From assembly GCF_014201715.1 (NCBI RefSeq), contig NZ_JACHFD010000003.1, positions 1 through 64,000 of the forward strand: DNA of 64,000 nt, read 5' to 3'. The translations under genes were made by a program, and so were the position numbers. The notes beneath the pieces were generated by a model, which worked only from the letters and a program-made list of their open reading frames with translations, ran no database searches and had not been told where the DNA came from. The DNA comes from Haloferula luteola. GTDB lineage: Bacteria > Verrucomicrobiota > Verrucomicrobiia > Verrucomicrobiales > Akkermansiaceae. Of the stretch, positions 26,594-35,505 are shown in pieces; position 1 is the stretch's first letter; every line of letters begins with the position of its first letter.

Positions 26594-28261
26594 ATGTCTT
26601 ACACGATCGGCATCGACTATGGGACCAATTCGGTTCGAGCCTTGGTGGTCCGCGTCTCTGATGGCGCGGAACTCGGCACCTGTATTTTTGACTACCCCTC
26701 TGGAAAGCAAGGAATTCTGCTGGATCCCACGGATCACCATCTGGCCCGTCAAAGCCCTGCCGACTACATTCAGGGCGTCGAAATTGCCGTCAAGGGAGCG
26801 CTTTCCCAAGCTGCGGAAACGGATGGCTTCTCCGCGGACCAAGTGATCGGCATCGGTGTCGATGGCACCGGATCGAGTCCGATTCCAGTCGATGCCAACA
26901 ATCGTCCGTTGGCGCTGGATCCTCGATTCACGGCCAACCCCAACGCGCATTGCTGGCTTTGGAAGGACCACACATCGATTCGGGAAGCCGCCACGATCAC
27001 CGCGAAGGCAGGTGAGCTGCGACCTCAATTCCTTGCTAAAATTGGCGGAACCTATTCATCGGAATGGTTTTGGGCCAAGATCTGGCATTGCCTCAACATC
27101 GACCGCGAAGTGTTTGACGCCGCCTTCTCGTGGGTGGAGCTGTCGGACTTCGTGCCCTCCTTGTTGGCGGGCGTGACGGATCCTCGGAAGATCCAGCGCG
27201 GAGTTTGCATGGCAGGTCACAAAGCGATGTATGCCGAGGACTGGGGAGGACTCCCTGACAAGGAATTCCTTGCTGCGCTCGATCCAGCGCTCGCCGACTT
27301 GCGGGACCGGCTTTTTGACCAAGCCTGGGATGCGTCCCATCTGGCGGGAACCTTATGCTCGGAATGGGCCGCCAAACTCGGCCTCCCTGAAGGCATCGCC
27401 CTCGCCATCGGGGAAATGGACGTCCACTATGGTTCCATTGGCTGCGGGGTGGACGAAGGAACCCTGGTCAAAGTCATTGGAACCTCAACCTGCGACTGCG
27501 CGGTGGTTTCCGCCGATAAGGAAGTTGCGGACATCCCCGGGATCTGCGGCATCGTGAAGGGTGCCATCCTCCCTGGCTTCTATGGTGTCGAGGCCGGGCA
27601 ATCGGCGGTGGGCGATATCTTCAAATGGTTCGTCGAAGGGGTGCTTGGCGACGTGACTCAACACGGACCGCTCACCGAGGAAGCCGCCCGCCTGCGACCT
27701 GGGCAATCCGGCTTGCTGGCCCTCGATTGGAACAACGGCAATCGCACGATCCTCGTGGATCAGATGCTCACCGGCTTGATGTTGGGCCAGACCCTTCACA
27801 CCAGCCGCGCCGAGATGTATCGCGCGCTGATCGAAGCCACCGCCTTTGGGGCCCGAGCCATCATCGAGAGGATCAAGGAATTCGGCGTTCCTGTCGAACG
27901 GGTCGTCTGCTCGGGCGGTATCGCGGAGAAGAATGCGATGTTGATGCAGATCTATGCCGACGTCACCGGTTGCGAAATGCGAGTCGCCCGCTCCAGCCAA
28001 GCATGCGCCTTGGGCTCTGCAGTCGGAGCCTCCGTCGTAGGTGGAGCCTATCCTGACTTTGCCACGGCCCAAGCGGCAATGACCGGGCTCAAGGACGTCA
28101 CCTACCATCCGATCCCGGAAAATCAGGCCATCTATGACCGCCTCTACGCTCTCTACCGGCAGCTTCACGATGCCTTTGGCGGCGTTGTCGAATCCGCCTC
28201 ACTGGGCCATGTCATGAAAGACCTGCTCCACCTCAAGGCGGAAGCCAACCGTCAAAGTTGA
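26594..28261 (+). CDS. araB: ribulokinase
   Basis: This FGGY-family kinase phosphorylates L-ribulose (and related ketopentoses) to the 5-phosphate. The start at ATG 26594 gives YTIGIDYGTNSVRALVV, the actin-fold phosphate-1 motif, and 555 residues, which fits AraB rather than shorter xylulokinases. Other visible blocks are IGIGVDGTGSSPIPVD, the FGGY-like GNRTILVDQMLTGLMLG and the adenosine-binding VVCSGGIAEKNAM. No isomerase or epimerase gene is close. The next plus-strand genes are a secreted glycosidase and rhamnose mutarotase, so a sugar cluster is likely. Confidence 0.9.
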   Translation: MSYTIGIDYGTNSVRALVVRVSDGAELGTCIFDYPSGKQGILLDPTDHHLARQSPADYIQGVEIAVKGALSQAAETDGFSADQVIGIGVDGTGSSPIPVDANNRPLALDPRFTANPNAHCWLWKDHTSIREAATITAKAGELRPQFLAKIGGTYSSEWFWAKIWHCLNIDREVFDAAFSWVELSDFVPSLLAGVTDPRKIQRGVCMAGHKAMYAEDWGGLPDKEFLAALDPALADLRDRLFDQAWDASHLAGTLCSEWAAKLGLPEGIALAIGEMDVHYGSIGCGVDEGTLVKVIGTSTCDCAVVSADKEVADIPGICGIVKGAILPGFYGVEAGQSAVGDIFKWFVEGVLGDVTQHGPLTEEAARLRPGQSGLLALDWNNGNRTILVDQMLTGLMLGQTLHTSRAEMYRALIEATAFGARAIIERIKEFGVPVERVVCSGGIAEKNAMLMQIYADVTGCEMRVARSSQACALGSAVGASVVGGAYPDFATAQAAMTGLKDVTYHPIPENQAIYDRLYALYRQLHDAFGGVVESASLGHVMKDLLHLKAEANRQS

Positions 28262-28290
28262 TCTGCTGCCTGCACGCCCGTCCTTCCACC

Positions 28291-28322
28291 AGCCACCCCG
28301 GAGTTTTTGCGATGGGGTGGCT
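28291..28322 (+). terminator. hairpin after araB, terminator candidate
   Basis: AGCCACCCC (28291-28299) pairs with GGGGTGGCT (28314-28322). No T-run follows, so termination is uncertain; it may instead stabilise the araB message. Confidence 0.4.
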
Positions 28323-28346
28323 TCTGATCCCGTTCCTCCCGATCGC

Positions 28347-29906
28347 ATGGTAACCTCGGTGTCCCTCCATTCACGTCTTTGGCTCGTTGGCCTGCTGAGT
28401 CTCAGTTCCCACCTTGATGCAAGACAATGGGTCTTCAAGGGCATCCCTGAGCCCGTTGAGGCAGACCTCGTGACCGAGAACCATGGATTCGTGGTGATGA
28501 CGGGCGACAATGGCAAAAGCTTTGAACTCCCCCTTGAGAACTTCACTCCCGCGAATCAGGCCTACATTCGCGTCGCCGCGGCCAAGCGTCCCGTTGAACC
28601 CTTCCCCCCCGCGGAAGCGGTCACGCAACGCAAACGCTACCAATCGACCGAGAGTGAACAGATCCTCGATACTTTCGTCAAAATCGGGCCCGCGAGCGAA
28701 TTGCACCTGACCGGAACGGACGATCCTCTGCGCGGCAGTTCCGTTCATTTTACCGCTGCTGACGGCTGGCTCTTTTTCGATCACATCAAGCCTTCGGAAG
28801 TGATCGAAAAATTTATCGACCGAATGCTCGTCAACGGATCGATCGCAGAACTCGATGTCAATTTGCGTGTCGCAGCTCATGCCTCAGGAACCGTCGTCAT
28901 CCCTCAAGGACCGGAGTTTTCCGCATTGGATCTCCACGGTGCCGCCAACCTCGCCGGACCTCGGGTCGGCTGCGTCAGCTACCGGAAATACGGTGGCTCC
29001 GACTTGCCCAAGTCGGGCTCATTTCTCCTACGCCGTGGTTACATGGCCACCCTCGCCGAAAATGAAGACGGCACGGGATTTAGCAAAAACTACGTCGCCC
29101 AGGACCATGATGTGCTCGTCGATCGACTCCCCAAAGAACTGATCGATCGTCTTCAGTTTGTCCGTGTATTTCCCTGGAACTGGTGCAGCAAGAAAGGCAT
29201 CGCCGGAGGAATCCACGATGGATTGCAGTGCGGATGGTTCTACGACTGGAATATTGGTGCCCGCTCGTCTCCGGACCTCGAGTATGTGGCAATCCGCCAA
29301 AATCAACACTGGCCCGGAATGGATCAGGATTGGCGAGCCAAGGGCATCAACCATCTGCTCGGTTTCAATGAACCGGACAAGAAGGACCAAGCCAACATGT
29401 CCGTCGACGCCGCCATCGCCAATTGGCCGACCCTCCTCAAAACGGGACTCCGGCTTGGCTCTCCTGCGGTATCGGATGGGGGGCTCGGCTGGCTATACGA
29501 CTTCATGACCAAGGCCGACAAAGCAGGCCTACGGGTCGATTTTGTCGCCGTCCATTACTACCGAGCCGTGCCTGACCCCGGGGATGGGCGGGCTGCCGCC
29601 GCGTCGATGAAGGGGTTCCTCGACGACATCCATCGCCGGACCGGCCGCCCCATCTGGATCACTGAATGGAACAACGGCGCCAATTGGACCCCTCATCGCG
29701 ATCCCAGCGAAACGGAACAGAAACGCGCCATCGAAGCGATGATCGAGATGCTCGACGAAACGCCCTATGTGGAGCGCTACGCCCTCTACAATTGGGTCGA
29801 GGAAGGTCGCAAGCTCAAGCGCGATGATCAATCGCTCACACCGGCAGGCGTTGCCTATCGAGATCACCCTTCCCCGGTGTTTTTCGAACAACCGAACTAC
29901 AAATGA
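28347..29906 (+). CDS. secreted glycoside hydrolase, GH128/Asl1-like, with SHD1-type N-terminal domain
   Basis: The start at ATG 28347 yields a signal peptide (SLHSRLWLVGLLSLSSHLDA) and about 519 residues. Residues 28-85 (RQWVFKGIPEPVEADLV...FELPLENFTPANQAYI) fit the SHD1-like module common in secreted Planctomycetota and Verrucomicrobiota proteins. The C-terminal half is a TIM-barrel of the Asl1/GH128 type, a family with beta-1,3-glucanases. The acid/base is in LLGFNEPDKKDQA and the nucleophile in PIWITEWNNGANW. The region between is unassigned. The stop overlaps rhaM by 4 nt, tying it to sugar uptake. The real substrate is not known. Confidence 0.82.
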   Translation: MVTSVSLHSRLWLVGLLSLSSHLDARQWVFKGIPEPVEADLVTENHGFVVMTGDNGKSFELPLENFTPANQAYIRVAAAKRPVEPFPPAEAVTQRKRYQSTESEQILDTFVKIGPASELHLTGTDDPLRGSSVHFTAADGWLFFDHIKPSEVIEKFIDRMLVNGSIAELDVNLRVAAHASGTVVIPQGPEFSALDLHGAANLAGPRVGCVSYRKYGGSDLPKSGSFLLRRGYMATLAENEDGTGFSKNYVAQDHDVLVDRLPKELIDRLQFVRVFPWNWCSKKGIAGGIHDGLQCGWFYDWNIGARSSPDLEYVAIRQNQHWPGMDQDWRAKGINHLLGFNEPDKKDQANMSVDAAIANWPTLLKTGLRLGSPAVSDGGLGWLYDFMTKADKAGLRVDFVAVHYYRAVPDPGDGRAAAASMKGFLDDIHRRTGRPIWITEWNNGANWTPHRDPSETEQKRAIEAMIEMLDETPYVERYALYNWVEEGRKLKRDDQSLTPAGVAYRDHPSPVFFEQPNYK

Positions 29907-30223
29907 CACCCCTCCGAAAAGCCTTCGTGATGTCGGTTCATCCTGGAGCAGAGGACGAATACGAACGCCGTCATCAGCCCATTTGGGCAGAATTGGAGCA
30001 AGTTCTGCGCGACCACGGCGTCTCGAACTACTCGATCTTTCTTCACCCGGTGACGCGACAGCTTTTTGGCTACGCGGAAATCGAAAGCGAAGATCGCTGG
30101 GATGCCATCGCCCAAACCGAAGTGTGCCAGCGCTGGTGGCACCACATGTCCGAATTGATGCCCAGCCATCCGGACCACCGCCCCCAGAGCACTTCCCTGA
30201 AAGAGGTGTTTCACCTCGATTGA
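29903..30223 (+). CDS. rhaM: L-rhamnose mutarotase
   Basis: It interconverts alpha and beta anomers of L-rhamnose so that the isomerase can use both. The 106-residue size is exact. KAFVMSVHPGAEDEYERRHQ carries the catalytic His region, and CQRWWHHMSELMP and EVFHLD complete the family pattern. It is translationally coupled to the GH128-type gene. No rhaA, rhaB or rhaD is in the window. A broader L-sugar mutarotase role is possible. Confidence 0.9.
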   Translation: MTPLRKAFVMSVHPGAEDEYERRHQPIWAELEQVLRDHGVSNYSIFLHPVTRQLFGYAEIESEDRWDAIAQTEVCQRWWHHMSELMPSHPDHRPQSTSLKEVFHLD

Positions 30224-30690
30224 GGCCCCACTTCACCGAAGCGTTGCGCGAGGACTTTCCGCCGATATTCGAAAATCCGCTCTAGCTTCGGTCTCACCAC
30301 GGTCTCGTGGGCAAGCTCACCCAATGGCCAAAACGGGACCGCGTAGTGGACTTGATCGAGCATCCTCACACCACCTTCCATCGCCTCAAAATGATGGCGA
30401 TGATGCCAGAACGCGTAGGGCCCAAAGCGCTGCTCATCGATGAATGAACAGCGTTCCTGGACGGCCCGAATCTCCGTTACCCATGGCACCCAGATTCCGG
30501 GAAAAATCATCACCTTGTAGGTGATGATTTGACCCTCGTGCATCACATCCGACAGGCAGCTCTCGATCCGAAACCCCAACTCAGTCGGGGTGATTTCGTC
30601 GAGATTGCGTGGGGACGAGAAGAAGCTCCATGCCTCATCGAGGGACAAAGCCAGATCTTGGGATTGCTCAAGCAGGTGAATTTTCTGCAT
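30211..30690 (-). CDS. SRPBCC-fold (START/Bet v1-like) protein
   Basis: The start at ATG 30690 (MQKIHLLEQSQDLALSLDEA) gives 159 residues; earlier codons in the frame are Arg-rich. The pattern is an SRPBCC cavity protein: a first strand (IHLLEQSQDLALS), helix DEAWSFFSSPRNLDEITP, a bent sheet, and a long C-terminal helix (RPKLERIFEYRRKVLAQRF). Relatives are ligand-binding proteins, sometimes mislabelled as cell-division inhibitors. It converges on rhaM with a 13-bp overlap. The ligand is unknown. Confidence 0.78.
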   Translation of the reverse strand: MQKIHLLEQSQDLALSLDEAWSFFSSPRNLDEITPTELGFRIESCLSDVMHEGQIITYKVMIFPGIWVPWVTEIRAVQERCSFIDEQRFGPYAFWHHRHHFEAMEGGVRMLDQVHYAVPFWPLGELAHETVVRPKLERIFEYRRKVLAQRFGEVGPQSR

Positions 30691-30735
30691 CTTACGCCAA
30701 TCTGGCACCCGCCGATCGCGTCGCAAGCAAGGAAG

Positions 30736-31134
30736 TTACGGGAGCTCAGAGGCCTGTAGCCAATCGCCTCCCGGAAGCGGCGTCAGTTCCTGGACGCTCC
30801 CCTTCCAAGTCCACACCCATGCTTCCGTTGGGTGCGAATCGATCGGCAAACCTTCTGAAATCTGCACCAAAGGCAGCAAGATCCGGTCGTATTCGTCGCC
30901 CTCAAATTCATCAAGTTCCGCCAAAACCTCGGGCGGAACCTCAAACAGCTCACCACGGACTTCGGTGGCATCCCCATCCGGGACGAAGGCGGGATAAGCA
31001 AATTCCCGGTAGCAATCGACCCGGTAGAGTCGGCCTCGGACCGAAGCTTCGCCCAAAAACCGGGACGACTTCATCCGGTGTCCATTCGAACCGTCACGCC
31101 TCAAGGTGCCGTAGACCAAGACTCGCTCCGTCAT
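30736..31134 (-). CDS. gamma-glutamylcyclotransferase-like (AIG2/GGACT) protein
   Basis: The 132-residue protein has the family's N-terminal phosphate- or substrate-loop VLVYGTLRRDGSN. The catalytic Glu lies in LAELDEFEGDEYDR, the usual ELDxxEG motif. Such enzymes cyclise gamma-glutamyl amines or peptides to 5-oxoproline, but the substrate cannot be read here. It starts 4 bp after obgE ends, so it is the second gene of that operon. Confidence 0.85.
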   Translation of the reverse strand: MTERVLVYGTLRRDGSNGHRMKSSRFLGEASVRGRLYRVDCYREFAYPAFVPDGDATEVRGELFEVPPEVLAELDEFEGDEYDRILLPLVQISEGLPIDSHPTEAWVWTWKGSVQELTPLPGGDWLQASELP

Positions 31135-31138
31135 CGAT

Positions 31139-32185
31139 TCAGGCGCGATACGCCACAGTTTCGTTCAAGTAAGCTCTGAGTTCATCCAAACCAGTCTCTT
31201 CCTCTGCTGAAATCGGAATGATCGTCTGCTTCGGAAAGCGATCCCGGAAGGCTTGAAGCAGTTCTTCCGAGCCTTCGAGATCCATCTTGTTCGCCACGAT
31301 CATCCAAGGGAAAGCCGCGAGTTCCTCGTCGTACTCACGCACCTCACGGCGCAGAATTTCCAGGTCGGAAATCGGATCACGTCCTTCACTGCCCGCCATG
31401 TCGATGACGAACATGAGCACTCGGCAACGCGTGATGTGGCGAAGAAATTCATGCCCAAGTCCGCGGTTTTCGTGAGCACCTTCGATCAACCCCGGGATGT
31501 CCGCCACGGTGCAACGGCGGAAATCTCCGAATTCCACCACTCCCACCACGGGTTGAAGCGTCGTGAATGGGTAACTCGCCACCTTCGGGTGAGCATGCGA
31601 TAGTTTCCCGATCAGTGTCGACTTGCCCGCATTCGGGAATCCGACCAGACCGGCATCAGCGATACGGCGCAATTCCAGGTAATACACGCCCCCTTCCCCT
31701 TCGGTTCCAGGAGTGAATTCCGTTGGAGTTTGATTGGTCGCGGACTTGAAATTCGTGTTGCCCTTTCCACCGATTCCTCCGTGGCAAAGGATAAACTCCT
31801 GACCATTGTCGGTGAGGTCCGCGATCGGTTCGAGATCGATCCCCTCATCGCTGCGCTCCATCTGTACGGCTTCCTGCATCGTGGCCGCATTGGCCCGATA
31901 CACCACCGTCCCTGGAGGAACCCGACCGATCTTCACTTTCCCGCTGCGGCCGGTGCATTTGTAGCGTCCCCCGTGCTGGCCGTTTTCGGCAAGCAACTTG
32001 GGATCATAGTGATAGGAGCGCAGATTGTCCGTTGAAGGATCGACGATCAGTTTGACGTGACCTCCATGGCCCCCATCGCCGCCATCCGGTCCACCTCTCG
32101 GAACGAACTTCTCGCGCCGGAAGGAAACGTGGCCGTTTCCTCCGTCACCTGCCTTCGCGAAGATTCGGATGTGGTCGATAAACAT
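31139..32185 (-). CDS. obgE: Obg-family GTPase
   Basis: This essential GTPase acts in 50S assembly and stress control. Its glycine-rich Obg domain (residues 1-158, with GGDGGHGGHVKL and GGRYKCTGRSG) is followed by the G domain. G1 is GFPNAGKSTL, G3 is ADIPGLIEGAHENRGLGHEFLRH, and G4 is NKMD. The 348-residue length is standard, without a long C-terminal extension. The usual rplU-rpmA neighbours are missing. It heads an operon with the cyclotransferase-like gene and is divergent from yqgE (193-bp gap). Confidence 0.95.
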   Translation of the reverse strand: MFIDHIRIFAKAGDGGNGHVSFRREKFVPRGGPDGGDGGHGGHVKLIVDPSTDNLRSYHYDPKLLAENGQHGGRYKCTGRSGKVKIGRVPPGTVVYRANAATMQEAVQMERSDEGIDLEPIADLTDNGQEFILCHGGIGGKGNTNFKSATNQTPTEFTPGTEGEGGVYYLELRRIADAGLVGFPNAGKSTLIGKLSHAHPKVASYPFTTLQPVVGVVEFGDFRRCTVADIPGLIEGAHENRGLGHEFLRHITRCRVLMFVIDMAGSEGRDPISDLEILRREVREYDEELAAFPWMIVANKMDLEGSEELLQAFRDRFPKQTIIPISAEEETGLDELRAYLNETVAYRA

Positions 32186-32378
32186 GAGCTTGGCCGCGCC
32201 CTTTGCGCGATGAAGACCCCGGCGTCCAGTCCTTTCTGAAACGAATCCGCCATCGGGTGATGCCCACCATGCACGGCCTCATCGCTGTGAACAAGGCCCA
32301 GGTGCGGAGGACGGAAAACACCACTTCCGGAATTCCGGATTCGCCATCGGTCACCAAGATCGTATCTTCCCCCCAACC

Positions 32379-32927
32379 ATGGCAGGCACCTCCACCCGGC
32401 TTTCCGGTTCGCTCCTCATCGCAAGTCCCACTTTGCGCGATGGCACTTTTGACCACTCGGTGGTCCTCCTCGCCGAACATTCGAAGCAAGAGGGCGCCTA
32501 TGGAGTGATTCTGAATCAACCCACGGGACGTGAGGTTTCCCACTTTTTGAATGAACCTCAATTTGCCCCGCTATCGCGAGTTCCAGTCCACATGGGCGGT
32601 CCCGTGTCACGGGATCAGTTGATCTTCGGGGCATTCTCCCGTGGACCCAAGAACCGCCTGCGGTTCTCCCTGCGCCTGTCCGTTGAAGATGCCATCCGCC
32701 AAGTCAAAACGCCGGGCGTCGTGCTCAGGGCTTTTGTTGGCTATTCTGGATGGTCCGCCGGGCAGTTGGAAGGAGAACTCCAGCGAGACGCTTGGATCAC
32801 GGCCAAAGCGAACGCCGATCTTCCAGGCCGACCCTTTGACCACACCTTGTGGCGGGAGCTTCTCGAAAGCCTCTCGCCCTTTCATCGCCTGTTGGCCGAC
32901 GCCCCGCCGTTTCCCGAGTGGAACTGA
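32379..32927 (+). CDS. yqgE: YqgE/AlgH-family protein
   Basis: A 182-residue cytosolic protein of unknown biochemical role. Family blocks are LSGSLLIASPTLRDGTFDHSV near the start, then GVILNQPTG, MGGPVSRDQL and the FVGYSGWSAGQLEGEL motif. The ending WRELLESLSPF matches homologues. It lies alone, divergent from obgE. Confidence 0.92.
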   Translation: MAGTSTRLSGSLLIASPTLRDGTFDHSVVLLAEHSKQEGAYGVILNQPTGREVSHFLNEPQFAPLSRVPVHMGGPVSRDQLIFGAFSRGPKNRLRFSLRLSVEDAIRQVKTPGVVLRAFVGYSGWSAGQLEGELQRDAWITAKANADLPGRPFDHTLWRELLESLSPFHRLLADAPPFPEWN

Positions 32928-32968
32928 TCGGAGAGGCGCCCTCAGCACCGATCCCAAGACCTTCCAGT

Positions 32969-33928
32969 TCAGTGCTCCGATCCTTTCGCGGGCACCGAGC
33001 TCGGCACCGGAAAACTCAGCAGTGGCGCGGCAACGCCCTCGCTGGTCACCCAAACCCGGTCACCCTTCGCAGAAAAGGCAATCGCCTCTGCTTGGAAGAG
33101 CGTGTGGGATCCCAAAATCTCCCACGGTCGGGATAGCGCGCTTTGCCACGATTCATTCTCCCCTCGCCGAGCAAGCATCACCCCTTGGTAGCTGACCACG
33201 GCCGCCAACCTCCCATCTCGGGAGAAGTCCATGCCGGTCGCTTGCTTTCCGTAGGGATGGAAGGGCATTCGCGGCGGCACCGGAATGCGCGCGCATTCCC
33301 CGACGAATTCAGCCTTTACCGGAACTTCGCCCACCGGGCTCTCCAAGCTCAATCGATAGAGCCGGGGCACGGCTTCACGTTTGCTCAGGAGGTAAATGGC
33401 TTGCTCCTGCGCGTCGACCGCCACCGATTCGCAATCTCTTGGCCCATCCGGATATTCGAAAAGCCACTTCCGAAAAACCGGCTGGTGACCTTGGAGAAGC
33501 TCCCCATCCTCGGGCAAAACAGGCTCCTCAGCCAGATAGATCACACCATACGGGCGGGATGACGCATTGTCCCCAACATCTGCCACCAGCAACCACGATT
33601 TCCCTTTCCACCGAAAGCTTGCGAGGTCTTCCCAATCCAGGTTGCTCGCGCCTTCCAGCCTCACCGTGCCACGAAAGCGCCCGTTGGTCTCAGACAAGTG
33701 GAGATCCGCCGTTCCTCCGCTGTCATTGATCTGCCACAGAAACCTATCATCCCGCGACGAAACCGCCAAACCACTCGACTCTCCAAGCCCCGCATCACTG
33801 AACACCACCTTTTCGGCAGGCTCGGAAGGCGGCACGGCACACGACGGAACCGCTGCCATCGTCAAGACCATCAAACCGATCCAACACCCCTTGCCCCTTC
33901 CGCTCGCATTTCCGCGAAGTCGACTCAT
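32969..33928 (-). CDS. outer-surface lipoprotein with beta-propeller-like repeats
   Basis: The frame is open for 140 codons upstream, but those overlap purB and are not domain-like; ATG 33928 gives a signal peptide with lipobox VPSC, so a 319-residue lipoprotein. The mature part shows repeated strand pairs with GSSGLAVSSRDDRFLW-, DLASFRWKGKSWLLVADVGDN- and QAEAIAFSAKGDRVWV-like blades, typical of a beta-propeller such as the SdiA-regulated or 'DUF839-like' secreted type. The DVGDN segment resembles a calcium-binding turn. No enzyme residues stand out. The start lies 97 bp from the divergent purB start. Confidence 0.7.
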   Translation of the reverse strand: MSRLRGNASGRGKGCWIGLMVLTMAAVPSCAVPPSEPAEKVVFSDAGLGESSGLAVSSRDDRFLWQINDSGGTADLHLSETNGRFRGTVRLEGASNLDWEDLASFRWKGKSWLLVADVGDNASSRPYGVIYLAEEPVLPEDGELLQGHQPVFRKWLFEYPDGPRDCESVAVDAQEQAIYLLSKREAVPRLYRLSLESPVGEVPVKAEFVGECARIPVPPRMPFHPYGKQATGMDFSRDGRLAAVVSYQGVMLARRGENESWQSALSRPWEILGSHTLFQAEAIAFSAKGDRVWVTSEGVAAPLLSFPVPSSVPAKGSEH

Positions 33929-34024
33929 GGCGGAAGTCTGACTCAGCTCGCTCACCCGACAAGCTCCAGCCTGCTGAAACTTCCCGTTCTTGCCTCCCCC
34001 GTCGCAGCACGCTACGCCGACGTC

Positions 34025-35443
34025 GTGATTCCCAATGTCCTCGCCGAACGCTACGCCTCTTCCGCCTTGCAAGCCATCTGGTCCGCCGAGGGCCGCATCG
34101 TGCTCGAGCGGGAGTTCTGGATCGCCGTGATGAAGGCCCAGCGCGACCTCGGCCTGGACATCCCGGAGGAGGCCATCGTCGCTTACGAACAGGTCAAAAA
34201 CCAAGTCGACACCGCCTCCATCATGCAGCGCGAGCGGATTACGCGGCACGATGTCAAAGCACGGATCGAAGAGTTCAACGAGCTCGCAGGCCACGAACAT
34301 GTCCACAAAGGCATGACTTCCCGAGACCTCACCGAAAACGTCGAGCAACTGCAGGTCTTTCGCTCCCTCCAGATCATTCGCGACAAATCCGTCGCGACCC
34401 TGGTCCGGTTTTCAAAACGCGCCGCCCAATGGGCCGATCTCGTCATCACCGCTCGCACCCACAACGTCGCCGCTCAGCCGACTACCTTTGGGAAGCGCCT
34501 CGCCATGTTCGGTGAGGAAATGCTTTCCGCCCACGCCGCCGTTCAGGATTTGGTCGACCGCTACCCCGTCCGGGGCCTCAAAGGAGCCGTCGGAACCCAA
34601 ATGGATCCGCTTTCGCTCTTCGAAGGAGACGCATCGAAAGTCGCAGAGTTGGAAAAGCGCGTGGTCGCCCACCTTGGGATGCCGGCTCTCTGGACCAACG
34701 TCGGTCAAGTGTATCCCCGCTCTCTGGATTTTCGCGTCGTGGCCGCCCTGACCGATCTGGCGAGCGGTCCATCCTCCTTCGCCAAAACTCTCCGTCTGAT
34801 GGCCGGCCATGAGACGGCCAGTGAAGGATTTGCCCCGGGACAAACGGGTTCAAGCGCCATGCCTCACAAAATGAACTCGCGTTCATGCGAGCGGGTCAAT
34901 GGCTTCCATGTCATCCTCAAAGGTCATCTCGCCATGGCCGGTGGCCTCGCGGGTGACCAATGGAACGAAGGCGATGTCTCCTGTTCCGTCGTTCGCCGGG
35001 TGATGCTTCCCGACGCGTTTTTCGCCACGGATGGCCTTTTCGAGACCCTCCTCACCATCCTCGATCAGATGGACGCCTATCCTGCGGTGATCGCGAAGGA
35101 AAATGCCCATTACCTCCCCTTCCTCATGACCACCACCATCATGATGGAAGCCGTCAAAGCGGGAGTCGGCCGCGAGACCGCTCACAAGGCGATTAAAGAA
35201 CACGCCGTCGCAACCGTGAACGACCTACGCACCGGTAAAGTGACCACCAACAACCTCATCGAGCGCCTCGTCGGTGATGACCGCATTCCACTTTCCGCCG
35301 ATCAGCTGACGACCCTCGTGCAGGCCGGGGAGCGCAACGCCGGTGCCGCACAAGCCCAGATCCAAGCGTTTGTGGGAACCATTGCCGAACTTGCTGAGCG
35401 CCATCCCCAGGCAGCCCAATACACTCCGGGATCGATTCTCTGA
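34025..35443 (+). CDS. purB: adenylosuccinate lyase
   Basis: It cleaves adenylosuccinate to AMP and fumarate, and SAICAR to AICAR, in purine synthesis. Conserved regions are KGMTSRDLTENVE, ITARTHNVAAQPTTFGKRLA and the fumarase-superfamily signature GSSAMPHKMNSRSCER, with the catalytic Ser in the loop. The start is uncertain: no ATG matches the homologous N-terminus, so I use GTG 34025 (IPNVLAERYASSALQAIW), giving about 472 residues. The open frame extends more than 100 codons upstream with non-homologous Arg- and Pro-rich sequence. It is a single gene, followed by a strong hairpin. Confidence 0.93.
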   Translation: MIPNVLAERYASSALQAIWSAEGRIVLEREFWIAVMKAQRDLGLDIPEEAIVAYEQVKNQVDTASIMQRERITRHDVKARIEEFNELAGHEHVHKGMTSRDLTENVEQLQVFRSLQIIRDKSVATLVRFSKRAAQWADLVITARTHNVAAQPTTFGKRLAMFGEEMLSAHAAVQDLVDRYPVRGLKGAVGTQMDPLSLFEGDASKVAELEKRVVAHLGMPALWTNVGQVYPRSLDFRVVAALTDLASGPSSFAKTLRLMAGHETASEGFAPGQTGSSAMPHKMNSRSCERVNGFHVILKGHLAMAGGLAGDQWNEGDVSCSVVRRVMLPDAFFATDGLFETLLTILDQMDAYPAVIAKENAHYLPFLMTTTIMMEAVKAGVGRETAHKAIKEHAVATVNDLRTGKVTTNNLIERLVGDDRIPLSADQLTTLVQAGERNAGAAQAQIQAFVGTIAELAERHPQAAQYTPGSIL

Positions 35444-35458
35444 GCTTTGACCGGGGCA

Positions 35459-35486
35459 TTCCGGAGCTCCAATCCGAGCTCCGGAA
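35459..35486. terminator. strong hairpin between convergent genes
   Basis: TTCCGGAGCTC (35459-35469) and GAGCTCCGGAA (35476-35486) form a perfect 11-bp stem with a 6-nt loop, lying between the purB stop and the end of the CAP gene. Neither strand has a T-run after it, so it may stop both transcripts poorly or protect 3' ends. Confidence 0.55.
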
Positions 35487-35505
35487 CGGCCGAGCCGCAG
35501 GGCCC

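Noticed and set aside
33698-34024. N-terminal extension of purB by over 100 codons
   Set aside because: Arg- and Pro-rich, overlaps the lipoprotein start on the other strand and shows no homology to lyases.
33929-34348. N-terminal extension of the lipoprotein by 140 codons
   Set aside because: It is antisense to purB and would hide the lipobox signal peptide.
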